Assembly: GCA_958448705.1 (NCBI GenBank)
Contig: CAUDEY010000003.1
Location: 81,887 to 145,886 of the forward strand
Direction: 5' to 3'
DNA length: 64,000 nucleotides
Source: UMGS1322 sp900550765
Lineage (GTDB): Bacteria > Bacillota > Clostridia > Christensenellales > QALW01
The position numbers and the translations under genes are program-made. The notes below the pieces were generated by a model. It did no database searches. It was not told the DNA's origin and saw only the letters and a program-made list of their open reading frames with translations. Below, one piece after another: positions 16,176 through 24,433 of the stretch (positions are counted from its first letter, which is position 1; every line of letters starts with the position of its first letter).

Positions 16176-16189
16176 GTAATCATGATTAC
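16176..16189. promoter_or_regulatory. Perfect 14-bp palindrome in sigma-gene leader
   Basis: GTAATCATGATTAC lies between the putative promoter and the ribosome-binding site of the sigma gene. It could be an operator; no regulator identified. Confidence 0.35.
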
Positions 16190-16206
16190 GCTTATTTAGT
16201 GTCTCA

Positions 16207-16235
16207 GTATCAAATTGGATAGGCATTTTTATGAA
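16207..16235 (-). promoter_or_regulatory. Putative sigma-gene promoter
   Basis: -35 TTCATA (16230-16235) and -10 TGATAC (16207-16212) at 17-bp spacing. Weak match to the vegetative consensus. Confidence 0.35.
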
Positions 16236-16282
16236 ATATTTTTATAACACGAATTTGTGACTCTTTCGTCACCATTATACAG

Positions 16283-16320
16283 AAACCGGCGGCAAGGAGC
16301 AATCCTCACCGCCGGTTTAT
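16283..16320. terminator. Hairpin between jag and sigma genes
   Basis: A 10-bp stem AAACCGGCGG / CCGCCGGTTT with a partly paired loop, followed by a T-rich stretch on the rightward strand. It could end leftward jag read-through poorly; orientation is uncertain. The 275-bp spacer holds no gene that I can see. Confidence 0.5.
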
Positions 16321-16425
16321 TTTCAAATTATTGCCTTATGTGGTGTTAATCCAACCCGCGTTCCTTTTAGAATATTTTGCTATATTTTCCAAGCATCCGA
16401 TTCCGCTTTAAAAAAGCGGAATTTT

Positions 16426-17196
16426 TTATCCGTTCTTTTTATCGATAATCACATGTCGATTGGGTTCTTCCCCTTCACTATAAGTCGTAACCAGCTTATC
16501 ATTCTGCAAGGCAGAATGAATGATTCTTCTTTCAAACGGACTCATCGGCTCTAAAACCACTTTACGTCCGGTACGCGCTACCTGTCCGGCCATCTTTCTG
16601 GCCAATTTTATCAAGGTAAGCTCCCTTTTCTTCCGGTAGTTCTCTGTATCTATCGTCACCCGATGATAATCTTCCTTTCCTTTATTATATACCAAAGAAG
16701 AAAGATATTGTATAGCATCCAGGGTTTCCCCGCGGCGGCCGATCAGCACGCCCATGTCCGGCCCTTCTAAATTCACCAACAATCCGTTTTCAGTCTCGGC
16801 GGCTTTTATGGTTCCTTCTACCTGCATCAGCTGCATCAATCCGCTCAAAAAAGAAGTAACTTCATTTTCTACAAATTCCGTCCCCTCTGGAAAATACGGT
16901 TCCTTCAGCATCTGCTGACCTTCTTCACGGTATTCTCTGCGCGGACGTTCCTTGCGCTCCCTACGAGGCGCACGTTCTTTGGGCTTGTCCTTATTCAATA
17001 CAAAATCAGGAATTACAGCTTCGCTTCTCTCCGTAAGCCTTACCTTAGCGGGCTTGCTGCCGATACCGATAAAGCCTTTTTTGCCGTAATCCAATACTTC
17101 CATTTCAATTTCATCAATGGAAAGCTTCAACTGCTCCAAGCCCATATATAAAGCCTGATCGACAGTTTCAGCTTCTATCTCAATAACCCTGGCCAT
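16426..17196 (-). CDS. khpB: RNA-binding protein KhpB (Jag)
   Basis: Cytoplasmic RNA-binding protein linked to cell-division and envelope homeostasis; historically the SpoIIIJ-associated Jag. The 256 residues show an N-terminal Jag-N domain (about 4-52, with DYGKKGFIGIGSKPA), a basic linker rich in Arg/Glu (about 70-95), a KH domain with LIGRRGETLDAIQYL, and a C-terminal R3H domain (MSPFERRIIHSAL plus a terminal His-Val basic patch). It begins at the yidC stop codon and is the last gene of rpmH-rnpA-yidD-yidC-jag. In most Bacillota mnmE follows jag; here the next gene is the broken sigma gene. Confidence 0.95.
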   Translation of the reverse strand: MARVIEIEAETVDQALYMGLEQLKLSIDEIEMEVLDYGKKGFIGIGSKPAKVRLTERSEAVIPDFVLNKDKPKERAPRRERKERPRREYREEGQQMLKEPYFPEGTEFVENEVTSFLSGLMQLMQVEGTIKAAETENGLLVNLEGPDMGVLIGRRGETLDAIQYLSSLVYNKGKEDYHRVTIDTENYRKKRELTLIKLARKMAGQVARTGRKVVLEPMSPFERRIIHSALQNDKLVTTYSEGEEPNRHVIIDKKNG

Positions 17197-18209
17197 TATT
17201 TATTTTCTCCTTCAGCTTGTAATGCTTCCTTCTTCCTGTCTCTGGCATCAAGCACTTTATTGATCACAAAATTCAAAAGGATCATGCAAAGACTTGAAGT
17301 AATCCAGTAAATAGCCAGTGCGCTGGAAGATATCAGGCAGAAATACACAAACATCAGCGGAAAAATGATTTTCATAATCTTTCCGCTCTTTGCGGCTTGC
17401 TCTGCCTGCTCCCCTGTCCCCATAGGCTGCTGCGTGGTCATATTAAAACTCAGCACCTGCACAACGCCGGCAAGAATCGGGAAAATATAAAATCCGTTAC
17501 CGCCGATCCACGCGGCAGAAGTCGCATACGTATCGGCAACATACATCCGTGCTGCTTCCAACCCCGTGCTGACCTGCTGGGCAAACGAAGCAAGATCAAG
17601 TCCACTGGGATTATAGGCATCCAACAACCCGCCGTTAAAAGCTGACTGCAGCACGCCGGCAATATGATCTGCCTGAGGCAGAATATAGCCATTGATATCC
17701 TTAATAATCCAAAGCTGCCGAAGTCCCCATCCCTGATCAAAGTTAAAGAATACATCCGGCTGCCAAATATTTTTGATCCACAAGAAACTATTCGTATCAA
17801 ACCACTGCTCAATCTGCTGCGGATCCGTCAGCATAGAAAGCTCCGTCAGTCTTTCTGCCGCTAAATTCCGGAACACGGCAAAAAAAGCGATCAGAATCGG
17901 ATACGTAATCAGCATCATACCGCAGCCCTTGGGCATCAAGCCGATTCCCTCTTGTTTACGAATCTCCATCATACGGGCCTGCGCTTTTTCAGGATTGTTT
18001 TTATATGCCTTATTGATCCTATCGATCTCCGGCTGAATCTTTCGCATTTTGGCTGCATATTCCCGCTGCCCGATACGGCTGCGAATATCAAACGGAGATA
18101 GCGCCAGACGGAACAAGATCGTAAACAGAATGATCGACAAACCGTAGTTGTTTGTAAGGCCGTTGATCCCGTCGAAAATCCAGCCAAAAAATTGGGTTAT
18201 ATAACTCAC
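17196..18209 (-). CDS. yidC: Membrane protein insertase YidC/SpoIIIJ
   Basis: Inserts and folds inner-membrane proteins, alone or with SecYEG. The 337 residues lack the large periplasmic domain of Gram-negative YidC, as in Gram-positive forms. Five membrane segments are visible, starting with LSIILFTILFRLALSPFDI, whose embedded Arg is the conserved positive residue in the hydrophilic groove. The cytoplasmic helical hairpin KIQPEIDRINKAYKNN is present. The loop between segments 2 and 3 (about 125-230) is longer than usual. The GTG start overlaps the yidD stop by 4 bases (GTGA) and has AGGAG 9 nt upstream. Confidence 0.96.
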   Translation of the reverse strand: MSYITQFFGWIFDGINGLTNNYGLSIILFTILFRLALSPFDIRSRIGQREYAAKMRKIQPEIDRINKAYKNNPEKAQARMMEIRKQEGIGLMPKGCGMMLITYPILIAFFAVFRNLAAERLTELSMLTDPQQIEQWFDTNSFLWIKNIWQPDVFFNFDQGWGLRQLWIIKDINGYILPQADHIAGVLQSAFNGGLLDAYNPSGLDLASFAQQVSTGLEAARMYVADTYATSAAWIGGNGFYIFPILAGVVQVLSFNMTTQQPMGTGEQAEQAAKSGKIMKIIFPLMFVYFCLISSSALAIYWITSSLCMILLNFVINKVLDARDRKKEALQAEGENK

Positions 18210-18454
18210 TTAGAATTCTCCTGTCCTCTCTTCTGCGGTACGGGATCATACCCGCCTTTACACAGTGGATTGCAGCGCAGAACGCGCCACAGGGATAGGG
18301 CTACGCCCTTAATAACGCCGAAACGCTCAATCGCCAGCATGGCATATTCCGAGCACGTAGGAACAAACCGGCATGCCGGAGGCAAATGCGGGGAAATATA
18401 CCTTTTATACATCTTTATAAGCCATAATAAAAAAACCTTGACGGGATTCTTCAT
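18206..18454 (-). CDS. yidD: Membrane protein insertion efficiency factor YidD
   Basis: Small membrane-associated protein that assists YidC. The 82 residues carry the family signature: an amphipathic N-terminal helix (VFLLWLIKMYKRYISP), then CRFVPTCSEYAMLAIE and RCNPLCKGGYDPVP with the conserved cysteines. The ATG at 18454 was chosen because it overlaps the rnpA stop (ATGA) and gives the normal family length; an upstream extension would lie within rnpA. Confidence 0.95.
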   Translation of the reverse strand: MKNPVKVFLLWLIKMYKRYISPHLPPACRFVPTCSEYAMLAIERFGVIKGVALSLWRVLRCNPLCKGGYDPVPQKRGQENSK

Positions 18455-18783
18455 AGCAGCATCCCCGCCTGCGCAAGCAGCGCGCGCATTTGCTGCTGTG
18501 CAACCTGTGAATTCTTCCCTACAAGGGCTTTTCTTGCAATAAAAAGATATGCTGTTTGCTGACGGCACTGCGGCATAAGCGGTGCAAACCCCGCGCGCAT
18601 AATCCGCTTTGTACGGTTGCGCACAACGGCGTTTCCCAGCTTGCTGCTTACGGAAAAACCTACTTTGGTGCCTGTCCTGTTTTTAGCACAAATCAGCACC
18701 ATATACGCAGAAGCCACAGATTTTCCTCTTGAAACCACATATCGAAACTCTTTATTTTTTTTGAGCATATACTGTTTTTTCAA
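18451..18783 (-). CDS. rnpA: Ribonuclease P protein component
   Basis: Protein subunit that works with the RNase P RNA to remove tRNA 5' leaders. The 110 residues include the start KKNKEFRYVVSRGKS and the signature block RNRTKRIMRAGF (RNR motif) that binds the RNA. It sits 15 bp after rpmH, the standard order, and overlaps yidD by 4 bp. Confidence 0.97.
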   Translation of the reverse strand: MKKQYMLKKNKEFRYVVSRGKSVASAYMVLICAKNRTGTKVGFSVSSKLGNAVVRNRTKRIMRAGFAPLMPQCRQQTAYLFIARKALVGKNSQVAQQQMRALLAQAGMLL

Positions 18784-18797
18784 GAGGCACCTCCTAT

Positions 18798-18932
18798 TTA
18801 TGCGCTAAGCGCCTTTCTTCCGCGGCGGCGGCGTCTCTGCAGCACATTGCGGCCGTTTTTGGTTTGCATTCTCTTGCGGAAGCCATGAACCTTTTTTCTT
18901 TTCCGTTTATTGGGTTGATACGTACGTAACAT
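18798..18932 (-). CDS. rpmH: 50S ribosomal protein L34
   Basis: The 44-residue ribosomal protein, highly basic as expected. It starts MLRTYQPNKRKRKKVHGFRK and ends in a run of Arg followed by GRKALSA. A GGAAAGGAAAG ribosome-binding region precedes the ATG. It is the first gene of rpmH-rnpA-yidD-yidC-jag and diverges from dnaA across the origin region, the classic bacterial layout. Confidence 0.97.
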   Translation of the reverse strand: MLRTYQPNKRKRKKVHGFRKRMQTKNGRNVLQRRRRRGRKALSA

Positions 18933-19003
18933 GTTTTCTTTCCTTTCCTTCCATCGCCTTTATCAAAGCGTAAATTACATATTATATGCATTGTAGCGTA
19001 TTT

Positions 19004-19032
19004 ATTATAGTGGAAAGCATAAAATGTGTCAA
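19004..19032 (-). promoter_or_regulatory. Consensus promoter of rpmH operon
   Basis: Perfect TTGACA (19027-19032) and TATAAT (19004-19009) with a 17-bp spacer on the leftward strand. Confidence 0.9.
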
Positions 19033-19153
19033 ACAAAAATTTACAGGGAGAATCCTCGTTTTTATTCAAGAGCTGTGCCGAAGAATTTTTTCGATTACAG
19101 AGCAAAAATCTTCTTTCCGGCTTTTCTGTACTCATAAATTGATGCCTTTTCAC

Positions 19154-19162
19154 TTATCCACA
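19154..19162 (+). promoter_or_regulatory. DnaA box R1-like
   Basis: TTATCCACA, exact match to the DnaA box consensus. Confidence 0.9.
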
Positions 19163-19184
19163 ACATCTTGTATATGTGCAAAAG

Positions 19185-19193
19185 TTATCCACA
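19185..19193 (+). promoter_or_regulatory. DnaA box
   Basis: TTATCCACA, exact consensus, 31 bp from the previous box. Confidence 0.9.
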
Positions 19194-19231
19194 ATTTTTG
19201 AAATTTTTATTTTCAAATATGTTTTTTTTTG

Positions 19232-19260
19232 TTGATTATCCGCAAAATTTATGGTATTAT
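19232..19260 (+). promoter_or_regulatory. dnaA promoter overlapped by a third DnaA box
   Basis: TTGATT (19232-19237) and TATTAT (19255-19260), 17-bp spacer. The DnaA box TTATCCGCA (19236-19244, one mismatch) overlaps the -35 and spacer, which suggests DnaA represses its own promoter. Confidence 0.7.
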
Positions 19261-19318
19261 TTTTGCACTTGGTATTTTACCTGTCGGAAAAATAACGGAT
19301 GAAAGGGGTAGCCTCCGA

Positions 19319-20659
19319 ATGGATGCAAATGATATTTTTAAACAGATCTGTTCCATCATTGAACAGTCGCCTCAGGATATCAGCCCCATTTCTTATAAAA
19401 CTTGGATCTGCACACTCAAACCGCTGGTTTTTAAAGATAACTGTCTGTATCTGATCGCTCCCACGGACATGCACCGCCGCCACGTAATGACGGCTACCGC
19501 CGCGCTGCACACGTATCTGATTACCGCACTGAACATCGTAGTCAATAGTCCCGGTGCTGATGTCGTTCTTGTTTTAGAAAGCGAAGCCGCCGCGATCATG
19601 GATACTACGATTCCCGCGCCGGCCGCGATTTCCCGGCCGATGCTCAACGAAAAATACACCTTTGAAAATTTCGTAATCGGTTCCGGAAACCAATTTGCCC
19701 ATGCTGCGGCTTTAAGCGTGGCCGAAGCACCGGCCACCATCAATAACCCGCTGTTTATTTACGGCGGAGTTGGCCTGGGAAAAACCCATTTGATGCATGC
19801 TATCGGCAACTTTATTTTGGAGCACAGCCCCCAAATGAAGGTCCTTTACATTACTTGTGAAAAATATACCAATGAATTTATCGAAGCACTGGCAAAACAT
19901 CAAATCACCTCTTTCCGTGAACGCTACCGTCAGAACGTGGATATCCTCATGATCGATGATGTACAGTTTCTTTCCGATAAGGATCGTACGCAGGAAGAAA
20001 TCTTTCATAATATTAACGATCTCTTTACCGCGAACAAGCAGATCATCCTCTCCAGTGACCGTCACCCCAAAAATATCGCTACCCTGACAGATCGGCTGCG
20101 TTCGCGCTTTGAGGGCGGGCTTTTGGTGGATATCATCCCCCCCGATTTAGAGACCCGTACCGCCATTCTGCGTAAAAAAGCAGAAGCCGAGCATATCGTT
20201 CTGCCGGATAACATTCTGTTTTTAATTGCCGAAAAGGCAAGCGACAATGTCCGCGAGCTGGAGGGTGCCTTAAAAAGAGTTCTGGCCTTTGCAGCCATTA
20301 CCGGTCAGAATATCACGCTAGACCTTACTACCGAAGCACTAAAGGATTATCATACTGAAACCCAAAAGCATTGTACACCAGATATGATTATTGAAGCCGT
20401 TTCCAAATACTTCAGCCTTGAACCGGAGGATATCATCGGCCCTCGGCGCGACCGGCAGATTGTTCAGCCCAGACATATTGCGTTTTATTTGTGCCGTGAG
20501 CTGACGGATCTCTCCACCTCCCGCATCGGAGACGAATTCGGCGGCAGAGATCATGCTACCATCATTAACGGCATCGGTAAAATCCGTGCTGCCGTAAAGG
20601 TAGATGATACGATAAAAAATTATGTTGAAGATATTACCATGCGCCTGAGAGGGGAATGA
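19319..20659 (+). CDS. dnaA: Chromosomal replication initiator protein DnaA
   Basis: AAA+ ATPase that binds DnaA boxes and opens oriC. The 446 residues show domain I (about 1-80), a short domain II linker, the domain III ATPase with Walker A GGVGLGKTH and Walker B ILMIDDVQFL, and the domain IV helix-turn-helix signature GDEFGGRDHATIINGI. The start at 19319 follows GAAAGGGG and gives normal length; an upstream extension to 19229 would cover the promoter. The stop overlaps a possible start of the next gene. dnaN does not follow. Confidence 0.97.
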   Translation: MDANDIFKQICSIIEQSPQDISPISYKTWICTLKPLVFKDNCLYLIAPTDMHRRHVMTATAALHTYLITALNIVVNSPGADVVLVLESEAAAIMDTTIPAPAAISRPMLNEKYTFENFVIGSGNQFAHAAALSVAEAPATINNPLFIYGGVGLGKTHLMHAIGNFILEHSPQMKVLYITCEKYTNEFIEALAKHQITSFRERYRQNVDILMIDDVQFLSDKDRTQEEIFHNINDLFTANKQIILSSDRHPKNIATLTDRLRSRFEGGLLVDIIPPDLETRTAILRKKAEAEHIVLPDNILFLIAEKASDNVRELEGALKRVLAFAAITGQNITLDLTTEALKDYHTETQKHCTPDMIIEAVSKYFSLEPEDIIGPRRDRQIVQPRHIAFYLCRELTDLSTSRIGDEFGGRDHATIINGIGKIRAAVKVDDTIKNYVEDITMRLRGE

Positions 20660-20661
20660 GA

Positions 20662-22791
20662 ATGATTTTTAACGGAACGTTTGCAGGAAACCTTATAGGT
20701 TTCCTTTATTTTGCCTTTTTTCTATTCGGCGGTATTTTGCTTTCCTCCCGCCTGCTGGCTTCTCAGCGGGCTGCCGTACGGCTGTGGCTGGGTATTGTAT
20801 TCGGCATTGTCCTTCTCATGTGGCTGCCGGCTGCACTCTCTATGCTGCTGGGTTTTTCCGTCCTTTCCCACCTTTTGGCCGCGCTGCTGCTGGCCGCAGG
20901 CTGCACCGTCTGCTTACTATGTACCAAAAAGCTTCCTCGGGGGGACCATTTCCGCTTTGATAAAGAAACCCTCGTGATGCTGACTCTTAGCCTTCCGCTT
21001 CTCCTCTTTTTTACCGTAGTACTCAGCGATCACATTTTAAAGGAAAGTCCTTCCGGCGGCTATATTTTTGGTCAAAGCACCTATTTTGACGCGAATATTC
21101 ATCTCAGTTTTATCACTACCCCTGTAACCCAGGGAACCATTCCCTTTGCCTACAACATTCTGCCCAGTGCGCAGGTCTCCTATCCTTTTTTAAGCGATAC
21201 GATCTCCGCTTCTGTTTATATTTGGGGCTCTTCCTTGCGCTTTGCCTATGTTCTGCCGATGGTATTCGGCGCACTGGCTGTATTCTGCGGTGCGTTTCTA
21301 TTCTTTTCCACGTGGCTGAAGTCCATAAAAAAAGCGGCTTTGGCCTGGACGCTGTTTTTCTTTAACGGCGGCTTTGGCTTTGCTTATTTTCTGGATGGAC
21401 TTCGTATCGACAGTACCAATTTTACCCGCATTTTCACCGCACTGTACGAAACGCCTACAAATTTAAACGACCGTATGATCCGGTGGGTAAATACCGTATG
21501 CGATATGATGATTCCCCAGCGAGCCTCGCTCTTTGGCTGGATGATGCTGTTTTCCTGCCTGTACCTGCTCTACCGCGCTGTATTTTTAAAAGAAAAACGT
21601 CTGTTCCTCTATGCAGGAATTTTAGCAGGACTGACGCCAATGATCAGCACGCATATTTTCTTAAGCCTGGGAGTGATCTGCGCGGTATGGATGATGTCAC
21701 GCTTGGTAGCTATGGCAAATATTCGCCCCCGTACAATAGGAAAAATCACCGCCGGCCTTTTGCTCGCGATCCTTGCCGCATTCTTCTTTACCGGCCTGAA
21801 GACAGGAACTTCCCTCAAAACATTTGGGTATGATTCCGCCGGGTTTTCTGCCCTGCTGCTCGGCGGTACAGCCCTGCTGCTGCTATGGGCATGGCTGCTG
21901 ATCTCAGCGCTCCATCGCGGCTATTTCAAAGAAATTCTATGCACCTGGGGGCTGTTTTTAGGCATCGTACTCTTGTTGGCTCTGCCCCAGCTGTTCGGTT
22001 TTACATTCCGTCAAAGCTCCGGCAGCGGCTTTATGCAGGCACACTTCAATTGGATCAATTACCGGGATACCTACCTGTGGTTCTATATCAAAAATGTAGG
22101 CATCGTAGCCCTGCTGCTGATCCCGGCACTTCTTGCCGGCAGCAACCGTTTAAGAAGCGTTGCCGCGCCGATTGCTGTGCTGATGCTTTTGGCCGATACC
22201 TTCGCCTTTCAGCCCAATGTTTACGATAACAACAAGCTGCTTTACCCTGCCTATGCGCTGGCCTGCGGTGCTGTTGCCGAATATATGGGGCTTCTCTACC
22301 AAAAATTAAAAGATATCCGCGGCATCAAATTTGTAGCCGCCGGTGTCATAACGCTCTGTATGCTTTCCGCGGTACTCTCCATGGGCCGTGAAGCCGTATC
22401 CGGTGTGTATGAGATTTACTCTGCCCCGCAAGTACAGGCCGCCGCATGGATTCAGGAAAACACGGAAAAAGACGCTATGCTGCTGACCAACGACCGTTAC
22501 AATAACGCCCTTTCAAGTCTGACCGGGCGCAACATTGTCTGCGGTTCCAATTCTTTCCTTTCCACCCACGGTCATGGGGAAGAATACACCGCACGCCAAA
22601 AAGACGTGTCTGCCATTTACGCCTCCCCCGAACAAAACCGAGAACTTTTAGAAAAATATAACGTAACGCACATTGTAGTCGGTCCGGATGAATATGCTTC
22701 TTACAATATAAATGAAGAGGGAATTGCCGCAATAGCAGATTTAGTATACGAAAAAGACGGCGTAAAGATCTATAAAATACATGAACCGTAA
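20662..22791 (+). CDS. GT-C-like multi-spanning membrane protein
   Basis: Predicted integral membrane protein of 709 residues with about 12-14 hydrophobic segments. A C-terminal soluble part of some 130 residues follows (AAWIQENTEKDAMLLTN onward to KYNVTHIVVGPDE). This layout is typical of GT-C-fold, polyprenyl-phosphate-sugar-dependent glycosyltransferases and their relatives. An acidic residue in the first long outer loop (YFDANIHLSF) could be the catalytic Asp, but I cannot confirm it. The ATG at 20662 has GAGAGGGG 7 nt upstream; the ATG at 20656, which overlaps the dnaA stop, is only 1 nt from that site. It is co-transcribed with dnaA and ends at a strong terminator. Function inferred from topology only. 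Confidence 0.65.
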   Translation: MIFNGTFAGNLIGFLYFAFFLFGGILLSSRLLASQRAAVRLWLGIVFGIVLLMWLPAALSMLLGFSVLSHLLAALLLAAGCTVCLLCTKKLPRGDHFRFDKETLVMLTLSLPLLLFFTVVLSDHILKESPSGGYIFGQSTYFDANIHLSFITTPVTQGTIPFAYNILPSAQVSYPFLSDTISASVYIWGSSLRFAYVLPMVFGALAVFCGAFLFFSTWLKSIKKAALAWTLFFFNGGFGFAYFLDGLRIDSTNFTRIFTALYETPTNLNDRMIRWVNTVCDMMIPQRASLFGWMMLFSCLYLLYRAVFLKEKRLFLYAGILAGLTPMISTHIFLSLGVICAVWMMSRLVAMANIRPRTIGKITAGLLLAILAAFFFTGLKTGTSLKTFGYDSAGFSALLLGGTALLLLWAWLLISALHRGYFKEILCTWGLFLGIVLLLALPQLFGFTFRQSSGSGFMQAHFNWINYRDTYLWFYIKNVGIVALLLIPALLAGSNRLRSVAAPIAVLMLLADTFAFQPNVYDNNKLLYPAYALACGAVAEYMGLLYQKLKDIRGIKFVAAGVITLCMLSAVLSMGREAVSGVYEIYSAPQVQAAAWIQENTEKDAMLLTNDRYNNALSSLTGRNIVCGSNSFLSTHGHGEEYTARQKDVSAIYASPEQNRELLEKYNVTHIVVGPDEYASYNINEEGIAAIADLVYEKDGVKIYKIHEP

Positions 22792-22810
22792 AAATGCCAG
22801 CGGCAGCGCA

Positions 22811-22839
22811 AGCAGTCTGTAACCAGACTGCTTTTTTTT
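22811..22839 (+). terminator. Terminator of dnaA operon
   Basis: Stem AGCAGTCTG / CAGACTGCT, 4-nt loop, then eight T. Confidence 0.92.
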
Positions 22840-22891
22840 ATGGCTAAATAGAAAGCCTCTTTCCAAAATCAAGTTTAACGGCAAAAAGAAT

Positions 22892-22920
22892 TTGCAATAA
22901 TTGAAATATGGAGATATAAT
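22892..22920 (+). promoter_or_regulatory. Promoter of panT-coaX-htpG
   Basis: TTGCAA (22892-22897) and perfect TATAAT (22915-22920), 17-bp spacer. The predicted start leaves a leader of about 118 nt. Confidence 0.75.
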
Positions 22921-23044
22921 AATATCAGCTTTCGTTAAGCTTCAAAGCTGACTCTTTTTTGAGAAGCTATTGAAAATGCTGATAGGAGAGCAAATATAAA
23001 ATTCATATGGCATCCGCCTTTGCGGAGCCGGAATGGAGGAAAAA
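22921..23044 (+). promoter_or_regulatory. Structured 5' leader of panT-like gene
   Basis: The leader has an outer pairing ATCAGC / GCTGAT (near 22923 and 22978) enclosing smaller hairpins (CAGCTTT / AAAGCTG; CTC-T6-GAG). A further hairpin, GGC-a-TCCGC / GCGGA-GCC at 23009-23029, lies just before the ribosome-binding site. It does not match a riboswitch class I know. Folding could affect translation of panT. Confidence 0.35.
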
Positions 23045-23659
23045 ATGAACAAAACAAAGAAACTGGTACTGGCTGCGGTAATTACCGCGATCATTCTTCT
23101 CTTAGGCTTTACGCCGCTGGGGTATATTAAAATTGCCACCATCGAAGTAACAATCTTAATGATCCCCGTAGTAATCGGAGCAATGCTGTTAGGTCCCGCC
23201 TACGGTGCTTTCTTCGGTTTTGTATTTGGGGCAACAAGCTTTCTGCAATGTTTTGGATTCAGTCTCTTCGGTGCTACAATGTTAAGCGTAAATCCTTTTT
23301 TCACCTTTATATGCACTATCGTTCCCCGGGTTTTAATGGGCTGGCTTTCAGGACTGATCTTTCAGGCGCTTTCCCGTGTGGATAAAACAAAAATCGTTTC
23401 TTTTATTGTTACATCCATCTCCGGAGCGCTGCTCAATACGATATTTTTTACCGCATGCTTCCTGCTGTTTTTCCGCAACGCCAATCTTGAGGGAATGAGC
23501 TTGGATCTATCTGCTTTTTCTATTACAGATATTATCCTCATGCTGGTCACCTTTAACGCCATTCTTGAAATCATTATCTGCGGCGTGATCGGTACAGCGC
23601 TCAGTAAGGTGCTTGCAATCTATCTTCCCAAACTCGGCAAAAGAAAGGAAACCACATGA
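23045..23659 (+). CDS. ECF transporter S component, probably pantothenate-specific (PanT-like)
   Basis: Substrate-binding membrane subunit of an energy-coupling-factor vitamin transporter. The 204 residues have about six membrane segments. The pattern FTPLGYIKIATIEVTILMIP, then VIGAMLLGPAYGAFFGF, resembles pantothenate S components; the Thr/Ile region and the GAxLGPxYG block are typical of ECF S units. It overlaps coaX by 4 bp, and CoaX phosphorylates pantothenate, so genomic context also favours pantothenate. The start at 23045 has GGAGG just upstream. The energising module is probably EcfA1-EcfA2-EcfT encoded at 32589-35073. Specificity is inferred. Confidence 0.8.
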   Translation: MNKTKKLVLAAVITAIILLLGFTPLGYIKIATIEVTILMIPVVIGAMLLGPAYGAFFGFVFGATSFLQCFGFSLFGATMLSVNPFFTFICTIVPRVLMGWLSGLIFQALSRVDKTKIVSFIVTSISGALLNTIFFTACFLLFFRNANLEGMSLDLSAFSITDIILMLVTFNAILEIIICGVIGTALSKVLAIYLPKLGKRKETT

Positions 23660-24432
23660 TACTCGTTTTAGATATCGGAAACACCAATATAAAAGCCGGT
23701 ATATATGAAGGCGAAAAACTTGCCGCCACCTGGCGTATATCGACAGATTTAAGAAAGACCAGCGATGAATACGGCGTCGCTCTGGTAGCTATGCTGCAAG
23801 CAAGAGCGATTGATCCCGACAGGATAACCGGAATCATCCTGTCTTCCGTAGTACCGGCAATCAATTTTACCATTGAGCACACGTTAAGGGATTATCTGCA
23901 TAAAAAACCGCTTGTCGTAGGGGCAGGCATAAAAACCGGTTTAAATATACGCACCAATAATGCCAGAGAAATCGGCGGTGATATTATCTGTGATACGGTA
24001 TCGGCCTTTCAGCGTTACGGCGGACCGTGCATTACCATTGATTTCGGCACCGCTACTACAATGTTCATTACCTCCGATACGGCGGAAATCTTAGGCGGAT
24101 GTATTCTGCCGGGTGTACGGGTATCGTCCGATGCTATTTCAAACCGCGCGGCAAACTTGCCGGCGGTAGCCTTGGAGCTGCCTGAAAGCGTGATCGGCAA
24201 AAACACCATCACCTGTATGCAGGCAGGTCTGCTTTACGGCTATATCGGGCAGATTGAATATCTGATCAAAAAAATGAAAGCTGAAGCCGGCTTTCCACAA
24301 GCCAAGGTCATTGCTACCGGAGGACTTGCGAAAGCCATTGCCGACCATACTGACGCAATCGACGTAGTGGATTCCAAGCTGACGCTTGAAGGCCTGCGTT
24401 TGATTTACAATATGAACAAAGAAGGGAAATAA
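23656..24432 (+). CDS. coaX: Type III pantothenate kinase
   Basis: Phosphorylates pantothenate, the first step of coenzyme A synthesis. The 258 residues show the ASKHA-fold phosphate loop VLDIGNTNIKAG, the second motif TIDFGTATTM and the adenosine motif VIATGGLA. The catalytic Asp lies in REIGGDIICDTVSAF (about residues 98-112), where the usual GAD is GGD. It overlaps the PanT-like gene by 4 bp and is 1 bp from htpG. Uptake and kinase thus form a salvage pair. Confidence 0.95.
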   Translation: MILVLDIGNTNIKAGIYEGEKLAATWRISTDLRKTSDEYGVALVAMLQARAIDPDRITGIILSSVVPAINFTIEHTLRDYLHKKPLVVGAGIKTGLNIRTNNAREIGGDIICDTVSAFQRYGGPCITIDFGTATTMFITSDTAEILGGCILPGVRVSSDAISNRAANLPAVALELPESVIGKNTITCMQAGLLYGYIGQIEYLIKKMKAEAGFPQAKVIATGGLAKAIADHTDAIDVVDSKLTLEGLRLIYNMNKEGK

Positions 24433-24433
24433 C

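Larger units (their letters stand above)
18933..19318. other. oriC: Putative oriC / dnaA control region
   Basis: A 386-bp spacer between rpmH and dnaA. It holds two perfect DnaA boxes TTATCCACA (19154-19162 and 19185-19193) and a near-perfect one TTATCCGCA (19236-19244), all in the same orientation. An AT-rich stretch with an A/T block and a run of nine T lies at about 19195-19230 and could be the unwinding element. Transcription diverges on both sides. Three boxes is few for a complete origin, so part of oriC may lie elsewhere. Confidence 0.7.

Noticed and set aside
16426..19318. Search for mnmE, mnmG, rsmG and parB near jag and the origin
   Set aside because: None of these genes was found within the window; their absence is reported only as a gene-order observation.
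22976..23029. GGAGAGCA ... GCATCCGC resembling the ends of a tetrahydrofolate riboswitch
   Set aside because: Spacing is far too short, the closing stem cannot form, and GCATCCGC pairs locally with GCGGAGC as a simple hairpin. The downstream gene looks pantothenate-specific.
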